Assembly: GCA_016295275.1 (NCBI GenBank)
Contig: JAEDLN010000026.1
Location: forward strand, 1-16,145
Direction of reading: 5' to 3'
Length of the DNA stretch: 16,145 nt
Source of the DNA: Kiritimatiellia bacterium
GTDB lineage: Bacteria; Verrucomicrobiota; Kiritimatiellia; RFP12; UBA3636
Part shown: in pieces, positions 1 to 7,238 of the stretch
Numbering within the stretch: the stretch's first letter is position 1
Layout of the letters: every line of letters starts with the position of its first letter
Translations under genes and position numbers: made by a program
The notes under the pieces: model-generated
What the model was told of the DNA's origin: nothing
Database searches by the model: none
Seen by the model: only the letters and a program-made list of their open reading frames with translations

Positions 1-2536
1 AGCCGATCGTCACGTCCGCCGTCAAACGAAGCGCGCCGCGGCCGGAAAGCTCCCACTGCGTAGGTTTCAGCGCCATGCGTTCGTCGCCGTCTATCATCGC
101 CGGCAGGTGGGTTGCCGAAGGAATCGCATCGCCGTTTGCCACGCGCCATTCCGTATCGACACCGCCATAGCGGAAAACATTGTAAACCTTGATGACGGGA
201 GCCGCCTCGGGCGTCTGCAGGCAGATTGTACCGGCTGCCGCAGGCGAAACGTCGTAGGCCGCCGTATCCGTCGCATTCTGCATGCCGCCGCCAACCGCCT
301 CAATCGTACCGGCGAAGGACTCGAACGTCGCATCCGTTCCGGTAAGCGAAATCTTCACGCGCCCGCCCGAACCGGGTCCGTAACCGCCGTTGTTTCCGCC
401 ATTGGCATCGATCGAACCGTCGCCTGTCATGGTTGCTGCGGTGATGTTGATCGAACCGCCGGATCCGGCACCGCCGACAAAATCACCCCAAAGGGCATAA
501 CCGAAGCCGCGGGAACAGATACAACCGTCCACCGTGAGCGTACCGCCGACCGACAGCTTGATGATGCCGCCGCCCGCATACTGACTGCCATCGCCCCAGC
601 CGCCGGAGCCATAGGAGAGCGGATCGAGAATCGAACCATAGGAAACGAAGCCCGTCGTATTGGTGATGTGACCGCCTTCGCCGGCAAAGGAGCCGCCGGC
701 CAGACGCTGATAGCCCGGACCCGTGGCACGCTGGTAACCGCGCGACCGGAAGTCGGTCCCCGTTTCGGCCGTGCCGGCCTGAATCGACGCCCCCGCACCA
801 ACCGTCAGATCACCCTCAACCCGGATGTTCAGCATCGTTTTCGGCGTTGCCGACGGACCGGAATGCGTCCATGTTCCCGAAAGAATCTCCGCATCGCCTG
901 CAATCGCCAGCGGCACTTCAGCCGTCGTGTGGAAATAGACCGGGTACGCGGCAAAGCCCTCGGGCTGACGCCAACCGGCGACTGTACCCGCGCCCGTATC
1001 GGAGTACCAATTCAACGAAGTCGAAATCGCCGCCGGAGCAAGCACGACGACCGTATCCGTCGCTGTCGGTACGCGGGCGGGGAGCCAGTTTTCCGCTACG
1101 CGCGAATCGGTCGAATTGGACGCGCCGATCCAAAGGACCTCATTGGGATCGGTCGGCGGAATCAGAATCGATTCGGGCATCGTCCAGGTCGTAGCCGTCT
1201 CGTTCTCCGCCACAAACGCATACCAGTAGCGCATCGCCCCCGTGAAACCGGAAATCGTCTTTTCGACCGTCCCTCCCGAGCCCGGATTCGAAATGACCAC
1301 CTGATTCTCCCAGGCGTCCTTTGCTTCCGTACCGCCGTCGACGGTTCCGTAGACCAGCGTAAGCGTCGCCTCCGGCACGCCAGCATCATCCATCTTGGCC
1401 GTAAAGGAGACGGATGCTACCCCGTCCGCCACCGAGGCCGTCGCCGAACGCGAATTGAAGATCGGAGTGCCGGATTCGGGCGGAACGAGTTCAATTCGCG
1501 TATAGGACACGGTTGCCCCGCCATACTCCCCTTGCCCGGCGTCGGAAAGAACCACCATCTCCTTGAAGGCGTCCAGCGATTCCACGGGGGCTCCCGCAAT
1601 GCGGATGTAGGGAGTCGTACCCTTGAAATAGCGATCGTAGATGGTCGTCGCCGAGGTTTCGGCATCGTAGGCGTACGGCACGATCAGGGCACCCGTCGAA
1701 TTGGCGGGAATGTCCATGTAGGTCGACGTTTCGGCGCGCCAATAGCCGTCGTTGGAAGTCGAAGCGAGTTTCACGCTGCCGCCGCGGAGCGTGAAAACCG
1801 TGTTGGCCGTATTCGGGGAGAAAAGCCCCACCGTCACATCGGCACCCTCGAAAACCGTGCCGTTGCGGGGCCGGAACTCGCCATTGAAGATGAGCGTACC
1901 CGCCGAAAACACCGTCCCGGCAGTGGAAATCGTCTCGCCGCCGACCGTGAGCAACCCGCCCGCGTACTCATCGTCCGGATTCGTCGTGAAGGCCCCGCTC
2001 ACGTTGACGGTACCACCGTTCAGAACAAGCTTCTGCCCCGAACCTTTCGTAGTGAAAGAGAAGGAGCAGCCCGTTCCGATTTCAAAAACGGCACTCGAAC
2101 CGAACTCGTATTCGGGCGCCGTCCCGATGACGGCATGATTGCGCATGATGAGCGTTCCGTAAATGCGCAGACGTCCCGCCGTGCCGGGATCGTACATTCC
2201 GCCATCAAGAACGAGCGTACCCTGGATGTTCGGCCACGCAAGACCGCCCGATTGGAAAAGCTTCGAGCCTCCGCCGATGGTCACCGTTCCACTTGGAACC
2301 CAATCGCCGCCGGGAACGTACTCGACCGTATCGCCATTGGCAATGACGATATCGTCGGAACAACTCGCCGTCGGCGCTTTGGCGGCAGGCGACGTCACGA
2401 CACCGGCGCCATCGTCAAACGACCAGTTTCCGGCCGTGAACCAAAGCCCGTCTCCGGCCGCACCCGTCCAAGTATAGGTACCGGCAAACAGACTGACCGC
2501 GGCCATCATCGCCGCCATCGTCAAGAGTTTCTTCAT
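1..2536 (-). CDS. Large secreted surface protein with WTGA...NW modules (3' end outside window)
   Basis: The minus frame is open from an ATG at 2536 to the left edge (845 codons visible, no stop seen), so the C-terminus is missing. The N-terminus MKKLLTMAAMMAAVSLFAG is a clear signal peptide, with cleavage likely after SLFA. It is followed at once by YTWTGAAGDGLWFTAGNWS, a module common in large secreted PVC-group proteins. A related module, VLWIGASNSTDSRVAENW, begins near residue 467, so the protein appears to contain at least two such units separated by beta-strand-like, Gly/Thr/Val-rich sequence. Around residues 715-730 there is a glycine-rich NGGNNGGYGPGSGGRVKISL segment, as found in repetitive beta-helix or autotransporter-like passenger proteins. 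The likely role is extracellular or outer-surface, as an adhesin or structural protein; no catalytic motif was seen. An AAGGA Shine-Dalgarno lies 7 bases before the ATG. Any membrane anchor or sorting signal would be beyond the window. The secreted nature is well supported; the precise function is unknown. Confidence 0.85.
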   Translation of the reverse strand, partial: MKKLLTMAAMMAAVSLFAGTYTWTGAAGDGLWFTAGNWSFDDGAGVVTSPAAKAPTASCSDDIVIANGDTVEYVPGGDWVPSGTVTIGGGSKLFQSGGLAWPNIQGTLVLDGGMYDPGTAGRLRIYGTLIMRNHAVIGTAPEYEFGSSAVFEIGTGCSFSFTTKGSGQKLVLNGGTVNVSGAFTTNPDDEYAGGLLTVGGETISTAGTVFSAGTLIFNGEFRPRNGTVFEGADVTVGLFSPNTANTVFTLRGGSVKLASTSNDGYWRAETSTYMDIPANSTGALIVPYAYDAETSATTIYDRYFKGTTPYIRIAGAPVESLDAFKEMVVLSDAGQGEYGGATVSYTRIELVPPESGTPIFNSRSATASVADGVASVSFTAKMDDAGVPEATLTLVYGTVDGGTEAKDAWENQVVISNPGSGGTVEKTISGFTGAMRYWYAFVAENETATTWTMPESILIPPTDPNEVLWIGASNSTDSRVAENWLPARVPTATDTVVVLAPAAISTSLNWYSDTGAGTVAGWRQPEGFAAYPVYFHTTAEVPLAIAGDAEILSGTWTHSGPSATPKTMLNIRVEGDLTVGAGASIQAGTAETGTDFRSRGYQRATGPGYQRLAGGSFAGEGGHITNTTGFVSYGSILDPLSYGSGGWGDGSQYAGGGIIKLSVGGTLTVDGCICSRGFGYALWGDFVGGAGSGGSINITAATMTGDGSIDANGGNNGGYGPGSGGRVKISLTGTDATFESFAGTIEAVGGGMQNATDTAAYDVSPAAAGTICLQTPEAAPVIKVYNVFRYGGVDTEWRVANGDAIPSATHLPAMIDGDERMALKPTQWELSGRGALRLTADVTIG

Positions 2537-2543
2537 CTCAAAT

Positions 2544-2548
2544 TCCTT
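2544..2548 (-). promoter_or_regulatory. Shine-Dalgarno site of the secreted protein gene
   Basis: Read on the minus strand this is AAGGA, 7 bases before the ATG at 2536. It supports that start codon, which also gives a clean signal peptide. Confidence 0.6.
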
Positions 2549-2751
2549 ACTGGTATCGCACAGATTTTGAAGTGTATGGCAATTCTCTAAGAATAGCCTT
2601 ACCGATGAAGGTAACAAATCCGGAAGGGATTGTCTAGACGAAGACCCGACGCCAGAGGCGCACTGCATCACGACAAAGCCCACCGGGAACGACGCAGACT
2701 CGAATCGGAACGCGGCAGCTCGTCAAATCGGCTCCGGAAAGCTGGATAGGA

Positions 2752-2780
2752 TTGCTTTTGCAAAATAGGTTTGCTACTCT
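2752..2780 (+). promoter_or_regulatory. Candidate sigma70-type promoter upstream of MATE gene
   Basis: TTGCTT (2752-2757) and TACTCT (2775-2780) are separated by exactly 17 bases. The -10 match keeps the key TA...T positions. A transcript starting near 2787 would have a leader of about 200 bases. This was identified by eye only, and no transcription data support it. Confidence 0.3.
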
Positions 2781-2993
2781 TCCCGACACATCGCATGACG
2801 ATCCGTCGGGAAAACGTTGCATGATGACACGGATTTCATGGGATCTTTTCTTTCTTTTCCGGAGAAACCGGTTTCCTTTCTGGTTTTTCAAGCTCTTTTT
2901 GTCCGGTTGCTCCGATTTGCGGGAAAATGCGCTTCTCCCGAGTAGCCGTTTTCTATTCTCGCAGTTCTGTTTTCGCGTTTCTTTTTTTCCGCC

Positions 2994-4397
2994 ATGACCT
3001 CTACCGCGTCCTACCGCGAAGTGTTGCATGTTGTCATTCCGCTCGTTTTGAGCAATATGGCATTCACCGTCATGCAATTCACGGATCGCGTTCTTCTGGC
3101 CCGGCATAGTTCCGAAGCCATTCAAGCCGCTTTGCCCGCCGGTATCGTCGCCTTCACGCTCGTTGCCTTCTTCGCATCGATCGCCGCCTACTCCGGAACC
3201 TTTGTCGCACAGTATTACGGCGCAAAAGACGACAACGCTTGCCGGCGCGCCTGTGCCGCAGGCATCCACCTGTCCATTCTCTTCATTCCCGTCTACCTGC
3301 TCTTGCTTCCGCTCAGCTATTGGCTGCTCGACATTGCGGGACATCCCCAAGCGCTTCAGGCGCTGGAACGTCCCTATGCCTTTTGGAACATCGTCGGCGG
3401 TCCTTTTCTTGCGACGCAATGGGTGCTGGGCGGCTATCTCTCCGGGACCGGCCGCGCCACCATCTGTTCCATCGTCAGCGTTGTCGGCTGCGGTCTGAAT
3501 ATCCTCTTGGATGTCCTGTTCATCTTCGGGCCCGCCGGCTGTCCGTCGTTGGGAATCCCAGGAACATTCGCAACCGTTCTTCGAATTCCGGAAATGGGCG
3601 TGGAAGGGGCGTCGATTGCAACCATGCTTTCCTGCATCTTCTCCTGCATTCTGTGCGCTTTCTTCGTCGCGCTCGCACCGCAAAACCGGAATGCGCCGCT
3701 CCGCGACTGGCTTGTGCCGGACTTTTCCCTCATCGCCCGCATCGTCCGTTTCGGACTTCCCACCGGAATCCAAATGTTTTTCGATTGCGGCGCCTTTGCC
3801 GTATTCGTCCTGCTGACGGGACGGCTGGACGCGCTGTCGCTCGCCGCTTCGAATATCGTCCTTTCCATCAACAATCTGGCCTTCTCCATTTTGAACGGAC
3901 TCAGCAATGCCGCCGCCATTCTCACCGGTCAATACCAAGGCGCACGCCGTCCGGAGCTGGCCCGGTCCGCCGGCTATCGTTGCCTGCATCTCGGCTGGAT
4001 CTACATGACGATCATTGCGGCGATTTTCATCGGTTTCACCCGCGAGCTGCTGGAAATCTTCCAATCTCCCGGAGCCCCGTATACGGTCGACGAGCTCTAC
4101 CATCTCGGACGCACGCTGATTTGCTGCATCATCGTCTGGGGCTTCTTCGATACCATGAACATCGTCCTCATCGGCGCCCTCAAGGGTGCCGGCGATACGC
4201 TCTTCATCATGCTCGCGCTTTGTCTCGGAAGCTGGCTCCTTTGGATTCCATCGGAAATGCTTTGCCTCAACGTCTGGAATGGCGGCATCGTAGACGCTTG
4301 GATTGTCCAGACCGTCTACATTATTCTATTGTCGTTCGTCTTCCTCTACCGCTGGCATCGCGGAAAATGGCAAGAGATCCGGGTGATCGATCCATAG
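2994..4397 (+). CDS. MATE family multidrug/Na+ or H+ coupled efflux transporter
   Basis: The 467-residue product is hydrophobic throughout, with about twelve predicted membrane helices, the usual length and topology of MATE (NorM/DinF/MepA-type) exporters. Characteristic features are the N-terminal stretch VLSNMAFTVMQFTDRVLLAR, followed by a helix with YSGTFVAQYYGA and, in the second half, FGLPTGIQMFFDCGAF, which marks the start of the repeated six-helix lobe. The family exports cationic drugs, metabolites or lipid-linked precursors across the inner membrane using an ion gradient; the substrate here cannot be read from sequence. There is no Shine-Dalgarno; the leader before the ATG is a pyrimidine run (tttctttttttccgcc). 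The gene stands divergent from the secreted protein gene and is separated by 172 bases from the next gene, so it is probably its own unit or the first of a loose operon. Family assignment is firm. Confidence 0.92.
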   Translation: MTSTASYREVLHVVIPLVLSNMAFTVMQFTDRVLLARHSSEAIQAALPAGIVAFTLVAFFASIAAYSGTFVAQYYGAKDDNACRRACAAGIHLSILFIPVYLLLLPLSYWLLDIAGHPQALQALERPYAFWNIVGGPFLATQWVLGGYLSGTGRATICSIVSVVGCGLNILLDVLFIFGPAGCPSLGIPGTFATVLRIPEMGVEGASIATMLSCIFSCILCAFFVALAPQNRNAPLRDWLVPDFSLIARIVRFGLPTGIQMFFDCGAFAVFVLLTGRLDALSLAASNIVLSINNLAFSILNGLSNAAAILTGQYQGARRPELARSAGYRCLHLGWIYMTIIAAIFIGFTRELLEIFQSPGAPYTVDELYHLGRTLICCIIVWGFFDTMNIVLIGALKGAGDTLFIMLALCLGSWLLWIPSEMLCLNVWNGGIVDAWIVQTVYIILLSFVFLYRWHRGKWQEIRVIDP

Positions 4398-4457
4398 ACG
4401 ATTCGCCGCCCGTGTCATTCGCGAGACGTCGTCGGCGGCATTTCGGCAACGGATGAC

Positions 4458-4479
4458 GCGCGGCTTTGCAATCCCGCGC
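4458..4479 (+). terminator. Weak hairpin after MATE gene, possible terminator
   Basis: GCGCGG (4458-4463) pairs perfectly with CCGCGC (4474-4479) around a 10-base loop. Only a short T run (GTTTT, 4486-4490) follows, after several intervening bases. It is therefore a poor match to an intrinsic terminator and could be chance in this GC-rich gap. Confidence 0.2.
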
Positions 4480-4530
4480 CGCCCCGTTTTGCCCGCATTG
4501 CGATCCGGAAAAATCCGCCCATTTGATTCG

Positions 4531-4559
4531 TTGCGGCTGCAAGTGCGCTTTGATAGGAT
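4531..4559 (+). promoter_or_regulatory. Candidate promoter directly before methyltransferase start
   Basis: TTGCGG (4531-4536), a 17-base spacer and TAGGAT (4554-4559) make a fair sigma70-like pair. Transcription would begin around 4566, only a few bases before the ATG at 4570, giving a nearly leaderless message. If real, it excludes the upstream in-frame ATG at 4453 as the start. The match was made by eye only. Confidence 0.3.
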
Positions 4560-4569
4560 AGAGCCTAAG

Positions 4570-5427
4570 ATGAATGATCAGAATGGATATGAACTTCTCG
4601 ATAGCGGAAACGGCCGGAAACTGGAGCGCTTCGGCTCCGTCGTTCTCGCCCGTCCCGCCTCCCAAGCCGTTTGGCAACCTTCCCTGCCTCCGGAGGCTTG
4701 GCGACGCGCCCATGCCTCGTTCGACCGTGAGGACGGCAACCGCTGGTTCGGGCGCAACGAACTTCCGGAGCACTGGATTCTAGACGAGAGCGGTATCCGC
4801 TTCCACCTCGCATCGACGGATTTCGGCCATCTCGGCATCTTCCCGGAGCAACGCGCCCAATGGCGTTGGATGCGCGAAACCATTCGCAAGGCAAAATCGC
4901 TCCGCCCCGCCGATGCGCCGATGCGCGTCTTGAACCTGTTCGCCTACTCGGGCGGCTCGTCCCTCGCCTCCGCTCAAGGCGGTGCCTCGGTGACGCATTT
5001 GGACGCCTCGCGCGGCATGGTCGATTGGGCCGCCGAGAATGCCGCCCTCAACCATCTCTCCACCATCCGCTGGATCGTCGATGACGCGACCAAGTTTCTC
5101 CATCGCGAACTTCGCCGCGGAAAACGCTACGAGGGAATTATCCTCGATCCGCCGACGTTCGGACGCGGAGAGCGCGGCGAAATGTTTAAAATCGAACGCG
5201 ATCTGCCCGAAATCATGCAGCTGTGCCGCCGGCTTCTTTCTGACGATCCGCTCTTTCTGCTCCTTTCCGCCCACACCCCGGGCTGCAGTCCGCAGGTTCT
5301 CGCAAATGTGGCGGCGCAATCGCTTGCGGGTCTCGACGGCTCCTTCGAATCCGGAGAAATGCTCCTGACCGGAGCCCCGAATGTCTTCCCGCTTCCCAGT
5401 GGAACCTACGTCCGTTGGTATCGCTAA
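4570..5427 (+). CDS. Class I SAM-dependent RNA methyltransferase, RlmI-like
   Basis: The 285-residue product has the classical Rossmann methyltransferase order. After an N-terminal part typical of this family (YELLDSGNGRKLERFG, then RPASQAVW) comes the family segment FGHLGIFPEQRAQWRW. Next are the SAM-binding motif I VLNLFAYSGGSSLASAQGG, motif II acid in THLDASRGM, and the catalytic-region motif GIILDPPTFGRG. This is the architecture of the 23S rRNA cytosine-C5 methyltransferase RlmI group (PF10672), though this short subgroup lacks an obvious PUA domain, so the exact target base is not established. The reading frame is open to an ATG at 4453, but the 39 extra residues are Arg/Pro-rich and unlike the family, so the ATG at 4570 was chosen. 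It lies 25 bases before the epimerase gene on the same strand and may be co-transcribed with it. Confidence 0.85.
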   Translation: MNDQNGYELLDSGNGRKLERFGSVVLARPASQAVWQPSLPPEAWRRAHASFDREDGNRWFGRNELPEHWILDESGIRFHLASTDFGHLGIFPEQRAQWRWMRETIRKAKSLRPADAPMRVLNLFAYSGGSSLASAQGGASVTHLDASRGMVDWAAENAALNHLSTIRWIVDDATKFLHRELRRGKRYEGIILDPPTFGRGERGEMFKIERDLPEIMQLCRRLLSDDPLFLLLSAHTPGCSPQVLANVAAQSLAGLDGSFESGEMLLTGAPNVFPLPSGTYVRWYR

Positions 5428-5452
5428 CTGTCTCTCTTCCTCCGAATCGTCT

Positions 5453-6415
5453 ATGAAAATTCTCGTCACCGGCGCTGCGGGCTTTATCGGCATGCATACC
5501 TCGCTCCGGCTTCTGTCCCTCGGACACGAAGTCGTCGGCGTCGACAACTTCAACGAGTACTACTCCGTTGCCCTCAAGGAAGCCCGTCACGCACGGCTCG
5601 AACGGTTTCCCGGATACTGCGGGTATCGTGCCGATCTCGCCGACGACGCCGCAATCGAAAAGATTTTCGCCGAACACGCGTTCGATGCCGTTTGCAATCT
5701 GGCCGCACAGGCCGGTGTGCGCTACTCCCTGCAAAATCCGCGCGCCTACGTCCAAAGCAATCTCGCCGGCTTTGTCAACATTCTCGAAGGCTGCCGCCGC
5801 CACGATGTTCCGCGCCTGGTCTATGCATCCAGCTCCAGCGTCTACGGGGGCAACAAAAAAGTGCCGTTCTCCGAAGACGATCGCGTCGATGCGCCGGTCA
5901 GCCTCTATGCCGCGACCAAAAAGTCGAACGAGCTGATGGCGCATACCTATTCCCATCTTTTCGGGCTGCAGACGATCGGCTTGCGCTTCTTCACCGTCTA
6001 CGGTCCGTGGGGCCGCCCCGATATGGCTCTCTGGCTCTTCACCGAGGCCATGCTCGCTGGCAAACCGATTCGCGTGTTCAACTACGGCAAAATGCAACGC
6101 GACTTCACCTACATCGACGATATCGTCACAGGCGTCGTTTCCTGCCTTCAGGCCGACCATCTCGAAAAGGAGGAACTTTTCAATATCGGCAACAACCGGC
6201 CGGAACAGCTCATGACGCTCATCCAAGTCCTTTCCAACGCCCTCGGTATCGAACCGAAGATGGAAATGCTTCCCATGCAGCCGGGCGACGTCCCCGCCAC
6301 CTTCGCCGATATCACACGCATCTCCGCTAAGCTCGGATTCAAACCGGAGACGCCGATCGAAAAAGGGATTCCCGCCTTCGTCGACTGGTATCGCGCCTAT
6401 CACAAGCTGCCCTAG
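5453..6415 (+). CDS. NAD-dependent sugar epimerase, UDP-glucuronate 4-epimerase type
   Basis: This 320-residue protein belongs to the extended short-chain dehydrogenase family. It begins MKILVTGAAGFIG, with the NAD-binding GxxGxxG at residues 7-13. The catalytic set is visible: SSSS at 126-129 and YAATK with Tyr152 and Lys156. The signature RFFTVYGPWGRPDMA starting near residue 178 and the stretch YGKMQRDFTYIDDIV are typical of UDP-glucuronate 4-epimerases, which make UDP-galacturonate for capsule, LPS or exopolysaccharide in the cytoplasm. The frame is open further upstream (ATG at 5381, overlapping the previous gene), but the Rossmann strand must be near the N-terminus, so 5453 was chosen. 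There is no Shine-Dalgarno; the leader is pyrimidine-rich (ctgtctctcttcctcc). The nearby glycosyltransferase supports a role in surface glycan synthesis. Substrate assignment is by signature only. Confidence 0.88.
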   Translation: MKILVTGAAGFIGMHTSLRLLSLGHEVVGVDNFNEYYSVALKEARHARLERFPGYCGYRADLADDAAIEKIFAEHAFDAVCNLAAQAGVRYSLQNPRAYVQSNLAGFVNILEGCRRHDVPRLVYASSSSVYGGNKKVPFSEDDRVDAPVSLYAATKKSNELMAHTYSHLFGLQTIGLRFFTVYGPWGRPDMALWLFTEAMLAGKPIRVFNYGKMQRDFTYIDDIVTGVVSCLQADHLEKEELFNIGNNRPEQLMTLIQVLSNALGIEPKMEMLPMQPGDVPATFADITRISAKLGFKPETPIEKGIPAFVDWYRAYHKLP

Positions 6416-6452
6416 CTCGGTTCCTCTCTCCACATTTTCAAACCTGTTTACC

Positions 6453-7238
6453 ATGGAAACTCCGCAAGCCATTCGAAATCTGCGCGTCGTCCTGGTCGGC
6501 ACCCTCTATGGCGGCAATATCGGAAGCGTATGCCGCGCCATGGCAAATTGCGGCGTTTCCGACCTCCGTCTCGTCGCCCCGTCCTCCATCGTCGATTGGG
6601 ACGAGGCCCGCAAAATGGCCGTTCACGCGACCAATCTCCTCGACGGTCGCCGCACCTTCGGCGATCTCGCCTCCGCAACCGCCGACTGCGTCGCCGTTGT
6701 CGGCACCACCCGCCGCGAAGGGCTCTACCGCGCGCACACGAAGGACGCCCGCATGGCCGCGCCCGAGCTTCTCCAACTGGCGGCAAACGGCCCCGTGGCT
6801 CTCGTTTTCGGACGCGAAGACAAGGGCCTTACCAACGACGAACTCCTGCTCTGCACCCACATCGTCACATTGGCCGCAGCCGACGATTACCAGTCCTTCA
6901 ATCTCTCGCAAGCCGTCGTTCTTCTCTGCCACGAACTCTTTCGCTCCTCGATCGGCTTCGTTCCCACTCGCGAAAAATCGCCTCTCGCCTCCTCCGCCAT
7001 GCGCCAGCGCATGATGGAGCATTGGCGAAACTATCTGCTTCACATCAAGTTCATGAACGAAGAGAAGGCCGATCACATGATGGAAGGCTTCGAACGAATC
7101 TTCTCGCGCGGTGCCATGACCGAGGCGGATATGAAAATCCTGCTCGGCGTCATCCGCCAGTCCGAATGGGCCCTGTCGAATCCGAATCGCCTTCCCGACG
7201 CCGCAACACCGCCGCAGCCGGAGGAGCAGTCCGAATGA
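6453..7238 (+). CDS. trmJ: tRNA (cytidine/uridine-2'-O-)-methyltransferase TrmJ, SpoU family
   Basis: The 261-residue product matches the SPOUT/TrmH superfamily. Motif 1 is GGNIGSVCRAM (Asn22 and Arg28 are the conserved residues). Motif 2 is ALVFGREDKGLTNDEL near residues 113-128, and motif 3 is YQSFNLSQAVVLLCHEL near 146-162. These three form the trefoil-knot SAM site. The order and spacing resemble E. coli TrmJ, which 2'-O-methylates position 32 of several tRNAs. The C-terminal extension of about 100 residues (helical, with AMRQRMMEHWRNYL and MTEADMKILLGVIRQSEW) also fits the TrmJ tail. There is no Shine-Dalgarno; the 37-base gap after the epimerase gene is pyrimidine-rich. Its stop codon overlaps the glycosyltransferase start (ATGA), so the two are translationally coupled despite unrelated functions. 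Confidence 0.9.
   Translation: METPQAIRNLRVVLVGTLYGGNIGSVCRAMANCGVSDLRLVAPSSIVDWDEARKMAVHATNLLDGRRTFGDLASATADCVAVVGTTRREGLYRAHTKDARMAAPELLQLAANGPVALVFGREDKGLTNDELLLCTHIVTLAAADDYQSFNLSQAVVLLCHELFRSSIGFVPTREKSPLASSAMRQRMMEHWRNYLLHIKFMNEEKADHMMEGFERIFSRGAMTEADMKILLGVIRQSEWALSNPNRLPDAATPPQPEEQSE
7220..7226 (+). promoter_or_regulatory. Strong Shine-Dalgarno site for the glycosyltransferase gene
   Basis: GGAGGAG lies 8 bases before the ATG at 7235, inside the end of trmJ. It fixes the glycosyltransferase start within a frame that is open far upstream (to 6530). Confidence 0.75.

Larger units (their letters stand above)
2537..2993. other. Divergent intergenic region between secreted protein gene and MATE gene
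   Basis: This 457-base gap separates two divergent genes and should hold both promoters. A small inverted repeat ATTCT-CTA-AGAAT lies at 2582-2594 and could be an operator, although it is too short to argue strongly. One plausible plus-strand promoter is listed separately. From about 2840 the sequence becomes T-rich (runs of ttttc and ttctttttttcc) up to the MATE start. An 81-codon plus frame ending at 2997 is rich in Phe and Ser, resembles no family I know, and is treated as chance. Confidence 0.6.

Noticed and set aside
107..2590. 827-codon plus-strand open frame opposite the secreted protein gene
   Set aside because: It is codon-aligned antisense to a gene with a signal peptide and known modules. 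Its translation is Arg/His/Gly-rich without any family features. The frame is open because the real gene avoids the Leu and Ser codons that would read as stops on the other strand.
2752..2997. 81-codon frame ending in an ATGA overlap with the MATE start
   Set aside because: The ATGA overlap is tempting, but there is no ribosome site and the product is an unremarkable Phe/Ser/Arg-rich string. It also overlaps the candidate promoter.
2634..4103. 489-codon minus-strand frame opposite the MATE gene
   Set aside because: Codon-aligned shadow of a clear MATE transporter; its product is charged and low in hydrophobic residues, with no recognisable domain.
4453..4569. Upstream start for the RlmI-like methyltransferase
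   Set aside because: The 39 added residues are unlike the family N-terminus, and a promoter-like element lies between the two ATGs.
5213..6502. 429-codon minus-strand frame opposite the epimerase gene
   Set aside because: It covers an epimerase with all catalytic motifs intact; no independent coding evidence.
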